A DNA stretch of 64,000 nucleotides from Tragulus kanchil (GCA_022376925.1 JAIOJX010000031.1:138898854-138962853), one strand, 5' to 3'; shown: positions 33,526 to 43,119, numbered from the stretch's first letter. Made by a program: numbers and translations. The notes: generated by a model from the sequence alone, not told the origin.

Positions 33526-35019
33526 TCCCGTCAGGAAGGGGTTGGCAGCGAGGTCACGTCTTCGTTGCTCAAGTTCTTCTTGTCGTTGTTTCACCTTGTC
33601 TCTGACTATGTCAGACTTATTGACATAGAAACAGCATTTCTCTTGTAGAGCCAAACAGATACCTCTCTGCTCTGCAGTTACTGAGTCTAGACCTCTTTTA
33701 TTCTGCAATACCACCTCCGCTAAGGAGTCAACCTGGTCTCGGATATCTTGTATAGTTTCTGATATAGCTTGTACATCGGAAATTAGTTGTTGGGACAGCT
33801 TGGCATATCGAGTAAGAGAGATGCCCATACCTGCTGACCCTGTGGCTACTGCAGTTGTAATACCCAAAACTGCTAACAAAGGGGCAAACAATACTGCGCG
33901 CTTTGGTCTATAGAGAAAGTGATCAATACTAGGGATAGGAACTTCCTGACCTCTTGTGATTATATCTACATCTGGAAGGAGATAGGTCAATAAACATTGT
34001 CCCGTCCAATTTCGATGTAAATACGTATATGCAAGACTATTTCCGCACACAAAGACTGCACCATTGGTTGCACACAAGGCGTCAGTGATGCTTATTACCG
34101 TGGCACATTCATTTCCTATGATCCCTACGTCTATATCATAACCATTATTCTTTCTTGATTTAAAAACAGATGTGCAATTATCAGCATTCAGTATCAAGGA
34201 TACAGTAATGGGAAGAGTAGGTATACATGTCAAGCGATTAGTATAGAGGCTTATGTTGGTGTGGCTGAAATAGGGCATAGCAACAGGACGAGGGACTCTC
34301 TGATGCAAGCAGAGCCAGCAGTCCTTAGCTAAGTCTGGTTGGGTATCGTTCAGCAACCTATAGGTAGCATTTAAAATATCTAAAGTCTGTGGATCAAGTT
34401 GTAATTTTCCTCTCACCTTTGGTAGTGCTATAGGGTGATATTTTAGTTCAGGCGGGAGTTCTTGTCGGAGCCTTTTTATCTGACCCTTTATTGTCTCTTC
34501 TCGATACAAATCCTGTGGTCCTCCTCCATCTGACACATGTATGGGAGCTTTCATTCGCCAGCATATTTGATCTCTCTCTTTGCCAGGACATCCTGCTATA
34601 ACCAATCCTCCCGGGCCCTTTATCTCTTTAGTAGGGCAGCGCGCTAAGGTAGCACTGAAAACAGTTTCACTGCCAAATCGGCACAGTTTGTATTGAATAT
34701 AGCAGGAGCTATGTACTGCGATATGCACCTGTTTGCAGTAGCTACATAAGAGGCTCGGGTGAGTTGCATCTACTTTAGGACTGGGACTACATACCCATCG
34801 GTTATCGGCTAGGAGGTATGTTTTATGACCTCCGCAATTTATCGTGGTGATATATTGACCTAACTTAGGAAGGCTATATCCCCCTAAGCATTGACAGGGT
34901 CGTCCATACCGTTCTTGCAATATCTTGCGAACATCTGACGGGTCGCCAAAACCTGCTTCTGTTTCTGTCAGTCGTCTATATAGCATCAGGAATAAGGCCA
35001 ACATCTTGACGACGAGCAT
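33523..35019 (-). CDS. env: Retroviral envelope ORF (498 codons), stops just before the membrane anchor
   Basis: This is the longest open frame in the window. A signal peptide covers about residues 1-22. The surface subunit has 'SDGGGPQD' (163-170), a motif shared by the RD114/type-D interference group, which uses the ASCT2 transporter, and the CWLC disulfide-exchange motif (234-237). A furin site RPKR (371-374) is followed by a hydrophobic fusion peptide (about 375-397). Heptad-rich helices follow, then an immunosuppressive-domain-like stretch (about 439-456) and CX6CC (455-463). N-glycosylation sequons occur at 217, 224, 255, 281, 337 and 467. TAG at 33523-33525 ends the frame immediately before the transmembrane helix, so any product would be soluble rather than membrane-anchored. 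Trp and Gly codons are largely spared compared with pol. The start, 55 nt after the pol stop, is the first Met; Met6 is an alternative. Confidence 0.9.
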   Translation of the reverse strand: MLVVKMLALFLMLYRRLTETEAGFGDPSDVRKILQERYGRPCQCLGGYSLPKLGQYITTINCGGHKTYLLADNRWVCSPSPKVDATHPSLLCSYCKQVHIAVHSSCYIQYKLCRFGSETVFSATLARCPTKEIKGPGGLVIAGCPGKERDQICWRMKAPIHVSDGGGPQDLYREETIKGQIKRLRQELPPELKYHPIALPKVRGKLQLDPQTLDILNATYRLLNDTQPDLAKDCWLCLHQRVPRPVAMPYFSHTNISLYTNRLTCIPTLPITVSLILNADNCTSVFKSRKNNGYDIDVGIIGNECATVISITDALCATNGAVFVCGNSLAYTYLHRNWTGQCLLTYLLPDVDIITRGQEVPIPSIDHFLYRPKRAVLFAPLLAVLGITTAVATGSAGMGISLTRYAKLSQQLISDVQAISETIQDIRDQVDSLAEVVLQNKRGLDSVTAEQRGICLALQEKCCFYVNKSDIVRDKVKQRQEELEQRRRDLAANPFLTG

Positions 35020-35073
35020 TTTGTAGAAAAGAGAAGAGAGAGCTTCTCAGGGAGACACTTTTTCCCTGGTTTA

Positions 35074-37640
35074 TTAATTATCCATTTGTCTCACAAGACG
35101 TTCAGGTAGCCATCGTGCGGCATCATATTCACGCGCAAACACGCAAACTGATCCTCGTCTCCAGATTAACACTGGATCTGGACCATGCCAGGAATTGTCA
35201 AGAGGATCTTTCCATCTGACCATGGCAAAATTTGTATTTGTTGTTGAATGCCAGAATCGATCAGCTGTAGATTTTCCTTGAGCGTCCAAATTTAAAAAAT
35301 TTAAAATAAAAAGGGCATGATTTAGTATGTTTCTGGGGGTACCCTTGGTAGGGTACCAATCTCTCTTTTTTATTTTTTTAATGGTAACCTTAATGGATAG
35401 ATGAGCACGTTTTACTATGTCTTGGCCTTGAGGGTTATAGGGGATACCTGTGGTATGTTGAATGTGTAAAGTATTATAGAAATTTTGAAAAGCCTTGGAA
35501 GTATATCTGGGGCCATTATCTGTTTTGATATGTGAGGGTATGCCTGTTAGGGCAAAACAGTGTAAAAGGTGTGTCTTAACATGTTTAACAGTTTTTCTGG
35601 ATTGAAGTGAGCTCATAAGAAAGCCACTGAAAGTATCAATACAGACATGAACATATTTTATAGTACCAAAGTCATTATAATGGGTAACATCTATCTGTCA
35701 TAACACATTAGGTAGAAGACCTCTTGGGTTTACACCAAGGTGAGGTACAGGTAAATGTTGAATACAGGTAGTATAACTTCTAACAATTTGGCGAGCTTGT
35801 TCTTTGGTGATTTTATGTAAAAGTCTTAAAGTCTGAGCATTACAATGATGTAAGGCATGAGTACTTTGTGTTCGTTGTAAATTATCTATCATTACAGTCG
35901 TGACCAGTTTGGTAGCCATGTCAGCTATGGCATTATCTTTGGCCAATGGTCTTGGAAGACCAGAATGAGCTCTGACATGACCCAAAAAGAAAGGATGTGT
36001 CTTTCGTCGAATGATTTGTTGACATTGTAAAAATAACATGGCAGTTTCTGATATTGATTTAATCTGGGCAACCGTCTCTAAAAGAGGCACTGAATGAGCT
36101 ACATAAGCACTATCAGTATATATATTGATAGGTTGTTTTGGGAAGGCACACAGAACAGCAATTATAGCCTGTAATTTAACTAATTGTGTTGAACTATATT
36201 TAGTTTTAAACTTTATTATTGTATCTTTAAAAGTATAAGCAGCAATTTTTGAAGAAGATCCGTCAGTGAATATTACTAAGGCGTCGTTCAATGGTTTTTT
36301 GTTGACAACATGTGGAAAAACAAAGGCATGTAATCTACTAAATTGAATAAACTTATTGGGTGGATAATGATTATCTAGATTTCTTGTAAAAGAAGCTAAT
36401 GCGAGAAGCCAAGAGTCACTGTTTTGTAAGAGCCAAGTAATTTGATCTCGGGTGTAAGGTTGAATTATCGTTGATGGTTCAAACCCAAAATACTTCTTAC
36501 TCTGTTCTCTTTTCAGGATAATTAGATCAGCAAGAGCATCATAATACGGTACTAAGATTCTTTTGGGGGAAGAGTGGAGATGAACCCACATGATAGGATT
36601 ATCTTGTCAGAAAAGGCCTGTAGGGGTTAACTTCGTATTAAAGGTTATAAAGGTTAAAGATTTGTTATAATCTATATATGTCACAAATTGATTAGCAATT
36701 GTTGTTTTTACTTTAGTAAGGGCATCTAGAGCTTCTGGAGTCAAGGATCGAGGGGATTTTGGATTTGGATTTCTTTTTAATATATTAAATAAAGGCTGTA
36801 AGTTACCAGTAGGTATTTTTAAATACGGACGAAACCAATTTATATCTCTTAAGAGTTTTTGGAAATCATTGAGCGTTTGTAATTGGTCTTTATGAATGGT
36901 TGCTTTTTGATTAATAACTTTTGGCCCCTGGAGTTCAAAATCTAAATAAGTATAAGGGTCTTTTAATTGTACTTTTTTTGGTGTTATTTGTAGTCTAGCA
37001 GCATTTAAACTATTTTTAAGCTGATGGAAACATTGTAAAACTTTTGTTCTTATACGTCTCGCTATTAGGATATCATCTATATAATGGATTATATACATCT
37101 GTTTTTAGGCTTTTCGTATAGGCCGTATCGTTGTTGTTACAAACTTTTGACACAACGTTGGACTATTGGCCATGTCTTGAGGCAACACTTTCTATTGATA
37201 GCGTCTCATGGGCTCTCGGAAATTTATGGAAGGCAAACTAAATGTAAACTGTTTTTGATCATTAGGATGTAATGGTATAGTAAAGAAACAATCTTTAAGA
37301 TCTAGAATAATTTTAAAGTAGCCTCTAGGGACAGCCACTGGAGAGGGCAATCTTGGTTGTAAGGCACTCATTACTACCATGGTGGCATTAATGGCTCTCA
37401 GATCTTGTAAGAGCCTCTATTTACCAGATTTTTTCTTTACAACAAAGATAGGAGTATTTTAAGGGGAAATGTTCTCTATTATATGTCTAGCCTCTAGCTG
37501 TTCTTGTACTAATTGTTGGGCGGCTTGTAATTTTTTAGTGGTTAGCGGCCATTGAGCAACCCAGACAGGCGACGAGGACTTCTAAGTTATAGGATCTGCG
37601 CATCTCTGGGGTACAGGCAAGTCAATGGTCGCCATTAAAA
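35074..37640 (-). pseudogene. pol: Pol remnant: reverse transcriptase, RNase H, integrase
   Basis: One reading frame runs through the region without indels but is cut by stops at 37582 (TAG), 37459 (TAA), 37417 (TAG), 37192 (TAG), 37105 (TAA), 36607 (TGA) and 35698 (TGA). RT landmarks: 'NTPIFVVKKKSGK' (near 37420-37458), '[16 protein letters not shown]' (37270-37320) and the active site 'YIIHYIDDIL' (37065-37095), where Ile replaces the usual Met/Val. RNase H: 'IFTDGSSSK', 'TQLVKLQAI' (catalytic Glu position is Lys), 'IYTDSAYVA', 'HVRAHSGLPRPL'. Integrase: a zinc-finger region with Tyr at a Cys position (RSYTTC), 'IDVTHY', 'TDNGPRYTS' and 'IVKRAH', with Lys at the catalytic Glu. The C-terminal domain (35074-35250) keeps its Trp codons. 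Every break fits G-to-A on the coding strand. Confidence 0.93.
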
Positions 37641-38440
37641 ACTTCTTAAACCTCTACGATCTATTTTGTATACAGTCTGGACAGGTTCTACTATCTCATC
37701 TTTTCTTTTTTTTAGACCTTTTTTAGGGGTATATCTTTGGGCTAGCATCTGTGTTGTAACTACGTCATTTGGGCTACACATAATTATTTTTATTTGTGAC
37801 AGCAAATCTCGACCCCATAAATTTACAGGCAGGCGAGCAATAACAAACGGTTTAATCAATCTAGAATTATTTTTTTTATCTTTTTAAGTGAGATATTTGG
37901 AACTTTGTCTGGGGTTGGTACTCTGTCCAATGTCTCTTAAATTTGTCATGGTTTCTGAAGTAGGCCAATTAGATGGCCAATCTTCTTTTTTGATAATGGT
38001 TACATTAGCTCTTGTATCTATTAGTCCATTGAATAATTTCCCATCTAACCAGAGAGTCAACGAAGGCTTATTATTGGTGATCTGTTGTACCCAATATGTA
38101 TCTGAGGATTTAAAATTTTTGGCTTCTCTTTTCTTTGACTGTGTTATATGATCGGTTGTAATCAAAGGTATTAATATCAATTGAGCTATTTTCTTTTTTT
38201 GATCAATAGTTGTAATACTCTCATTAGTCAGGGCCATAATTTTAATCTCTCTTGTATAATCGTTATCAATAACTCTTGGGAAGACTTGGAGACCCTTTAT
38301 GGTGACATTTTTATGTCCTAGGAGTAACCCAAAAGTTTTAGGAGGCAGGGGACCATAGACCCCTGTAGGCAAGGCTTGAGGCCCCATTTTTGGAGTCAAT
38401 ATTGTGTGGGTGGCGGCACAGAGGTCCAATCCTGTGCTGC
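37635..38440 (-). pseudogene. pro: Pro remnant: dUTPase and aspartic protease with G-patch-like tail
   Basis: The frame starts with a trimeric dUTPase-like part ('[13 protein letters not shown]', '[16 protein letters not shown]', '[18 protein letters not shown]'), in which several conserved Gly are Arg. The retropepsin follows: '[11 protein letters not shown]' has Arg where the catalytic Asp-Thr/Ser-Gly triad needs Gly, and '[13 protein letters not shown]' is the C-terminal retropepsin motif. A TAA at 37884-37886 separates the two protease halves. The tail ('[20 protein letters not shown]') looks like the G-patch that follows betaretroviral proteases, with Gly positions replaced by Arg or Lys. 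The frame is offset from gag and from pol, as expected for two ribosomal frameshifts, though I did not pin the slip sites. Confidence 0.9.
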
Positions 38441-39446
38441 CTGGGATTGCTCTATTAAGTCCTGAAAGGGGTTGTTGTTGTTCTGAGCTGGAACAAAGTT
38501 GACTGTCTCATATGTTTGTCTCGGGGCCTGAGGCTGGCCCCTCTTTTCGTTTCCCTGCTGGGGTGTTAGAGGATTTCTTTGAACATCAGTCTTAGATCTA
38601 CACTGATTTATCTAGTGTTTTTCTCTTTTGTATCTAGGACAGAGGCCAGGGGCTTTTTCGTCAGCTTTTTTATCACTATCTTGAGCTACATTGTTGCAAT
38701 TTTGAGTAAAGTGTCTTGGCCTTTTACATTTAAAGCACCTCCTTTTATTTTTATCTCGCTCAGCTAGAAAGTCTTTGACTGTTTTTCTACTAAACGCTGT
38801 TGTCATGGCCAAACTTTGTTGATATGATGGTCCAATATCTGTACAAAGACGTATATATCTCGTCAAGTCAGTCTTTTTTTCTATAAGGCCTAATTGTAGC
38901 TTGACAGGCTGTATTGGCATTTTTATAGGCCAACTGTTTTACATAATCTAGTCTCGCATCAGCGTTTTCAAAAATCTTGTCTGTCGTTGTGATAAGTCTG
39001 TGTACAAAGTCTGCAAATGGCTCATCCGATCCCTGTTTTACCCCTGTAAGTGAGGCTCTTAGATCTCTTTTTGTTGGGAGTTTTCTCTAAGCTTTAGTGG
39101 CAGCTGTCTGAATCTGTGTAAATAATCCAGCATCGTATTGTATTTGTGTATCACTATTATCATAGTGACCAGAACCTGTCAACATATCGAGAGTCCACCC
39201 ATTTCCTGCCTGGAAATTTTTTTGTGTTGTTTCTTTATACGCCTCGAAGTACTCTGATTTTCATAACAGATGATCACCCCCTGTGAGAACTGTTCTGACT
39301 AAAGTATTTCAGTCTCCAGGTGTAAGCCAAGTGTCTGTCACAGATTCTAATATGGCGATGGTATAGGGCGCAGTGGCTCCATATTGGGAGACTGCAGTTT
39401 TCAATTTTTTTATGATAGCAAAATCAAAACCCCTATGATGCCTCTA
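38396..39446 (-). pseudogene. gag: Gag remnant: capsid and nucleocapsid
   Basis: Downstream of the open N-terminal part, the gag frame continues through capsid-like sequence ('[19 protein letters not shown]', '[18 protein letters not shown]') with stops at 39444 (TAG), 39309 (TGA), 39261 (TGA) and 39087 (TAG). A +1 shift occurs in a seven-T run near 38873-38880. In the new frame the nucleocapsid has a CCHC knuckle '[14 protein letters not shown]', its conserved Gly positions replaced by Lys/Arg. A second, less regular knuckle is cut by TAG at 38612. A TGA at 38396-38398 is probably the natural gag end. From the gag start the total is 2,023 nt, one more than a multiple of three, consistent with a single 1-nt insertion. 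Confidence 0.88.
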
Positions 39447-40418
39447 TATCGTTCCCTGATTGTCTGTGGTCTCCGTGACCGGAAAGGCAACTTTACAGTC
39501 ATAATCTCTCTCTTCTGGGTAAGCAGCCATCTTGTCTTTAGGGACATGTTTACCAGGCTGCTGGTGTTGACGTGTGGTAGGACTTTCTTTCACTATGTCA
39601 TCAACCCGCTCGTTTTTAGTTTTTAATCTTTGTAATTTAGTAATTAATGACTGATGTAATTTTTTAAGCTTTATTTGTTTTTCTAATAAGGCAATCTTAT
39701 CTCTCAGTTTTTCCCTAGGATTAATATCTTCTCTCTCACTCATGGCCGCCATGACTGTAGGCGCGGAGGCCATTTTGTAGGGGGGAGGGCATGAAAATGG
39801 CGGAAGCTGGTCCAACCCATGACTTTTTACGACCTTTTTTTTTAAGTTATCCCAACCAACCTCTAAAGAGCCAGGACCATGCTTATCCTGATTCTCACTC
39901 TCTATTTGTAACTTGGGATATATTTTTGGAACCTTTTTCTTTAGTTTTGTCTCAGGGGGTTCTCCTATAACCTCTTGCTTTTTCTTAACAGGAGTGGCAG
40001 CAGGCTCCTCATCATCACTCTCTAAAGATATTAAATCTGTCTCTTCTTCTAAGGGAGACTTCTTAAGATCTGCTTGAGAACTAGTCTTTAAGATTTCTTC
40101 TGTATGAGCAATAGCAATTGTTATTTCTGGAGGTCTATCTCTAGTATCTATAAGTTCTTTAACTAGATTCCAGTAACTGAAAGCAGTCACGGGAACTTTC
40201 TCTGGTCCAAAAGCGTCATAAAAATCCCGCAGTGCATCTCTTACCCGCTTCCACTTGTTTAAAGTAATAGTTCCTTCTTGTGGAAACCAGGGGCAGACAT
40301 CTTTAACAAAATCAAAAAATTTAAACAAATCTTGACTTTTTACCTTTACTCTTCGTGCCTTTAAAGCTCTTCTTAATTGTTTTACATACACATCATGTTG
40401 ACTCAATTCTTGTCTCAT
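39447..40418 (-). pseudogene. gag: Gag N-terminal part: matrix, late domain, start of capsid
   Basis: The 324-codon open part begins 'MRQELSQHDVYVKQLRRAL' and has betaretroviral matrix landmarks ('FFDFVKDVCPWFPQEGTI', 'GPEKVPVTAFSYWNLVKELI'). The second residue is Arg rather than the Gly needed for N-myristoylation, a GGA-to-AGA type change. A PPPY late-budding motif sits at residues 211-214, with a charged, probably coiled-coil segment at about 236-275. The capsid start ('PVTETTDNQG', about 313) comes just before the first stop at 39444. The start codon lies about 155 nt after the primer-binding site, a normal leader length. It is listed as a pseudogene because gag is interrupted further on. 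Confidence 0.92.
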
Positions 40419-40572
40419 TTTGCAAATTTTTTATGCTTGTCCCCTATTTGGTGCCTATCTTTACCTCAATCCTGGCGCGGCAGGTTCCCGCAGCAGCTGA
40501 GAGGCAATTCACTCTTCTCTGTTGTCGCCGGCTCCTGGCACCGCTTCCTCACGGGGGACCCCCGTACTTCAG

Positions 40573-40590
40573 GCCCCACGTTGGGCGCCA
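40573..40590 (-). promoter_or_regulatory. Primer-binding site, tRNA-Lys1,2 type
   Basis: On the minus strand 'tggcgcccaacgtggggc' starts two bases after the 5' LTR end. It matches the 3' end of tRNA-Lys1,2, the primer used by Mason-Pfizer-type betaretroviruses. It appears intact. Confidence 0.93.
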
Positions 40591-40592
40591 CT

Positions 40593-41184
40593 TGTCCCGA
40601 CCCGCAGGATTCGTCAGCGAAGACCTAGGATTCCTCAACGCAGACCCTAAAGGGGGGGAGTGGGAATGAAGAGGACAAGAGACACGAGAAATGGAGACAA
40701 GACAGGAGTCTGATCAAGTCTCGTTTTATTGTTGAAAGTGAGCAATATTTATACTGTACAAAAGGCGGAAGAGCCCAACAATAGACCAATCATGTTAAAG
40801 GTCAACTATGCACGAGATTACATAATGGTAAGAGTCTATGAGGAGCATACACTGATCACGAGCACGGAAACTTCACTCAGCCAATCACGGCAATGAGCAC
40901 ACGTCCCAGACAGCGCAAGACCGCGCCCCTCCTGCTCCCGCTAGGCGCCATCTTTGGAAGCCTGTGGCGATGTTCTCAAACTAAAGGTCGTAAGGCGTGG
41001 TTAAGGTTCTCACAGTCCCAGCCAGGATGATGATATTCTCATGCTGGGAGCTCCGCCAAGCGCTATCTCAAATGTTACATTGTAGCATTCATGCTTGGGA
41101 GGCTTAGGATGCGGCCGGGCCGACCTGCGGTCCTGGACAGGCAAAGCTATAGGATGTGGCCGGGCCGACCCGCGGTCCCGGACA
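40593..41184 (-). mobile_element. Proviral 5' LTR (592 bp)
   Basis: It is the same length as the 3' LTR at a constant offset of 8,069 bp, with two substitutions (40849, 40983). TATA is at 40746-40753 and AATAAA at 40725-40730. An inverted CCAAT motif lies at 40881-40885. The 33-bp U3 repeats are at 41107-41139 and 41152-41184. The outer 300 bp of this LTR is duplicated at 41978-42276 as part of duplication 9. Confidence 0.96.
40746..40753 (-). promoter_or_regulatory. LTR TATA box
   Basis: Minus-strand 'tataaata' in the 5' LTR, with CCAAT-like motifs upstream. Transcription would start about 25-30 bp downstream, near 40718, toward gag. Confidence 0.7.
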
Positions 41185-41190
41185 CCCAGT
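41185..41190. repeat. Proviral target-site duplication, right copy (cccagt)
   Basis: Identical to 32518-32523. The third occurrence directly after the truncated LTR copy near 42277 is due to duplication 9. Confidence 0.93.
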
Positions 41191-41439
41191 AGCAGTCACA
41201 AGCATCAAATCCAGGTCATCCTTTGGGTTTATGTGGAATGGTAGTGTGAGATGGGTCATGGAGGGGCATTTTCACAGTCTAGAAATGCTGACACTTAGAT
41301 GTACTCAGAAGTCTTCCTCTCACAAGGCCTTCCTAGGCCATCCAATCTAAATTACAGCTTTCCTGATTCCTCTTTCATGCTCTGATCTTTCTCCTTAGCA
41401 TGTATTGCTATTTAACTTCCTTTTAATTTTATCGTCTTA

Positions 41440-41565
41440 GCCACTAGAATGCAAACTCCATGAGGAGAGGAATAGTTTTTTTGTCTTTATTTCTGTATCC
41501 TTCGATTCTAGAGCACTGCCTAATACATAATAGGATCTCAATAAATGTCTTTGAATGAATACATA
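41440..41565 (+). repeat. L2 LINE 3' end (repeated at about 42531-42656)
   Basis: 'ccactagaatgcaaactcca', 'gagcactgcctaatacataa' and 'ctcaataaatgtctttgaat' follow the order of the mammalian L2 3' terminus. Confidence 0.75.
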
Positions 41566-43119
41566 CATTTAAACACACATATTTTTAGTAACATAAGTTA
41601 TATAAACCTCCATGGCTAGAGATTTGATTTTGTCTTAACGCATAGACCTAGTTAACTGCCCTCCTCCAAGTTAAAGCATGCAGACTGCAAGTAAATCAAG
41701 ATTACCAACCTCTTGTCATTGGGACAACAGCGATGATCTCAGTAAGGTCTAAAAGCAGGAGGAAAGCATTCACTTGACATTTAAAAGTCCATTGAAATAG
41801 CAACCCAGTGAGGAGAAGCAGGGCATTTCCAGCAGCTGCCTGCTTCCTTGCCAGTAAATGTTTTCCTTGGTTCTGTGCTCAGACGTGACTCCACAATAGG
41901 ACCTGGCAGGCTTTGAGGGATTTAATAGCAATATTTATAGTGCAAAATAAAGCACACGTCCAAAAAGACAGCGCAAGATCACGGCAATGAGCACACGTCC
42001 CAGACAGCGCAAGACCGCGCCCCTCCTGCTCCCGCTAGGCGCCATCTTTGGAAGCCTGTGGCGATGTTCTCAAACTAAAGGTCGTAAGGCGTGGTTAAGG
42101 TTCTCACAGTCCCAGCCAGGATGATGATATTCTCATGCTGGGAGCTCCGCCAAGCGCTATCTCAAATGTTACATTGTAGCATTCATGCTTGGGAGGCTTA
42201 GGATGCGGCCGGGCCGACCTGCGGTCCTGGACAGGCAAAGCTATAGGATGTGGCCGGGCCGACCGGTCCCGGACACCCAGTAGCAGTCACAAGCATCAAA
42301 TCCAGGTCATCCTTTGGGTTTATGTGGAATGGTAGTGTGAGATGGGTCATGGAGGGGCATTTTCACAGTCTAGAAATGCTGACACTTAGATGTACTCAGA
42401 AGTCTTCCTCTCACAAGGCCTTCCTAGGCCATCCAATCTAAATTACAGCTTTCCTGATTCCTCTTTCATGCTCTGATCTTTCTCCTTAGCATGTATTGCT
42501 ATTTAACTTCCTTTTAATTTTATCGTCTTAGCCACTAGAATGCAAACTCCATGAGGAGAGGAATAGTTTTTTTGTCTTTATTTCTGTATCCTTCGATTCT
42601 AGAGCACTGCCTAATACATAATAGGATCTCAATAAATGTCTTTGAATGAATACATACATTTAAACACACATATTTTTAGTAACATAAGTTATATAAACCT
42701 CCATGGCTAGAGATTTGATTTTGTCTTAACGCATAGACCTAGTTAACTGCCCTCCTCCAAGTTAAAGCATGCAGACTGCAAGTAAATCAAGATTACCAAC
42801 CTCTTGTCATTGGGACAACAGCGATGATCTCAGTAAGGTCTAAAAGCAGGAGGAAAGCATTCACTTGACATTTAAAAGTCCATTGAAATAGCAACCCAGT
42901 GAGGAGAAGCAGGGCATTTCCAGCAGCTGCCTGCTTCCTTGCCAGTAAATGTTTTCCTTGGTTCTGTGCTCAGACGTGACTCCACAATAGGACCTGGCAG
43001 GCTTTGAGGGAAACGTTAGCTGTCTGGAGTCCAGCGCCACCCACACGTCTATCAGGATCAGAAGGAGAGACACTGTGAGGCTATAACTGAACTGCAAAAG
43101 GGAACTCCTACTTTTTAAA

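Larger units (their letters stand above)
32524..41184 (-). mobile_element. Full-length class II endogenous provirus (beta-type gag-pro-pol, type-D/gamma-like env)
   Basis: The 8,661-bp provirus runs 5' to 3' from 41184 to 32524 on the minus strand: LTR, tRNA-Lys PBS, gag, pro with dUTPase, pol (RT, RNase H, integrase), env, polypurine tract, LTR. The LTRs are 592 bp with two differences, and a cccagt 6-bp repeat flanks the element. The gag matrix, dUTPase in the pro frame, G-patch-like segment after the protease and Lys1,2-type PBS point to betaretroviruses. Env belongs to the CWLC/CX6CC gamma/type-D group. At least 14 in-frame stops, all explicable as Trp codons changed by G-to-A, plus one homopolymer frameshift in gag, make it replication-defective. 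None of the 1.1-kb duplications that fill the rest of the window falls inside it, apart from the outer part of the 5' LTR. Confidence 0.96.
40884..43010. repeat. Tandem direct duplication, unit about 1,094 bp (duplication 9), starting inside the 5' LTR
   Basis: Bases 40884-41918 recur at 41978-43010, offset 1,094 and then 1,091 after a 3-bp loss at the LTR tip (42264 region). The copy starts mid-LTR, crosses the LTR end and the cccagt target repeat, and continues into host flank. It also carries the 5'-LTR-specific A at the second variable site. It therefore copies an already inserted provirus edge. A 59-bp odd stretch (41919-41977) joins the copies and contains shuffled LTR-like pieces. Confidence 0.94.

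Noticed and set aside
41978..42276. Independent solo LTR
   Set aside because: It starts mid-LTR and shares host flank and target repeat with the genuine 5' LTR. It is part of duplication 9.
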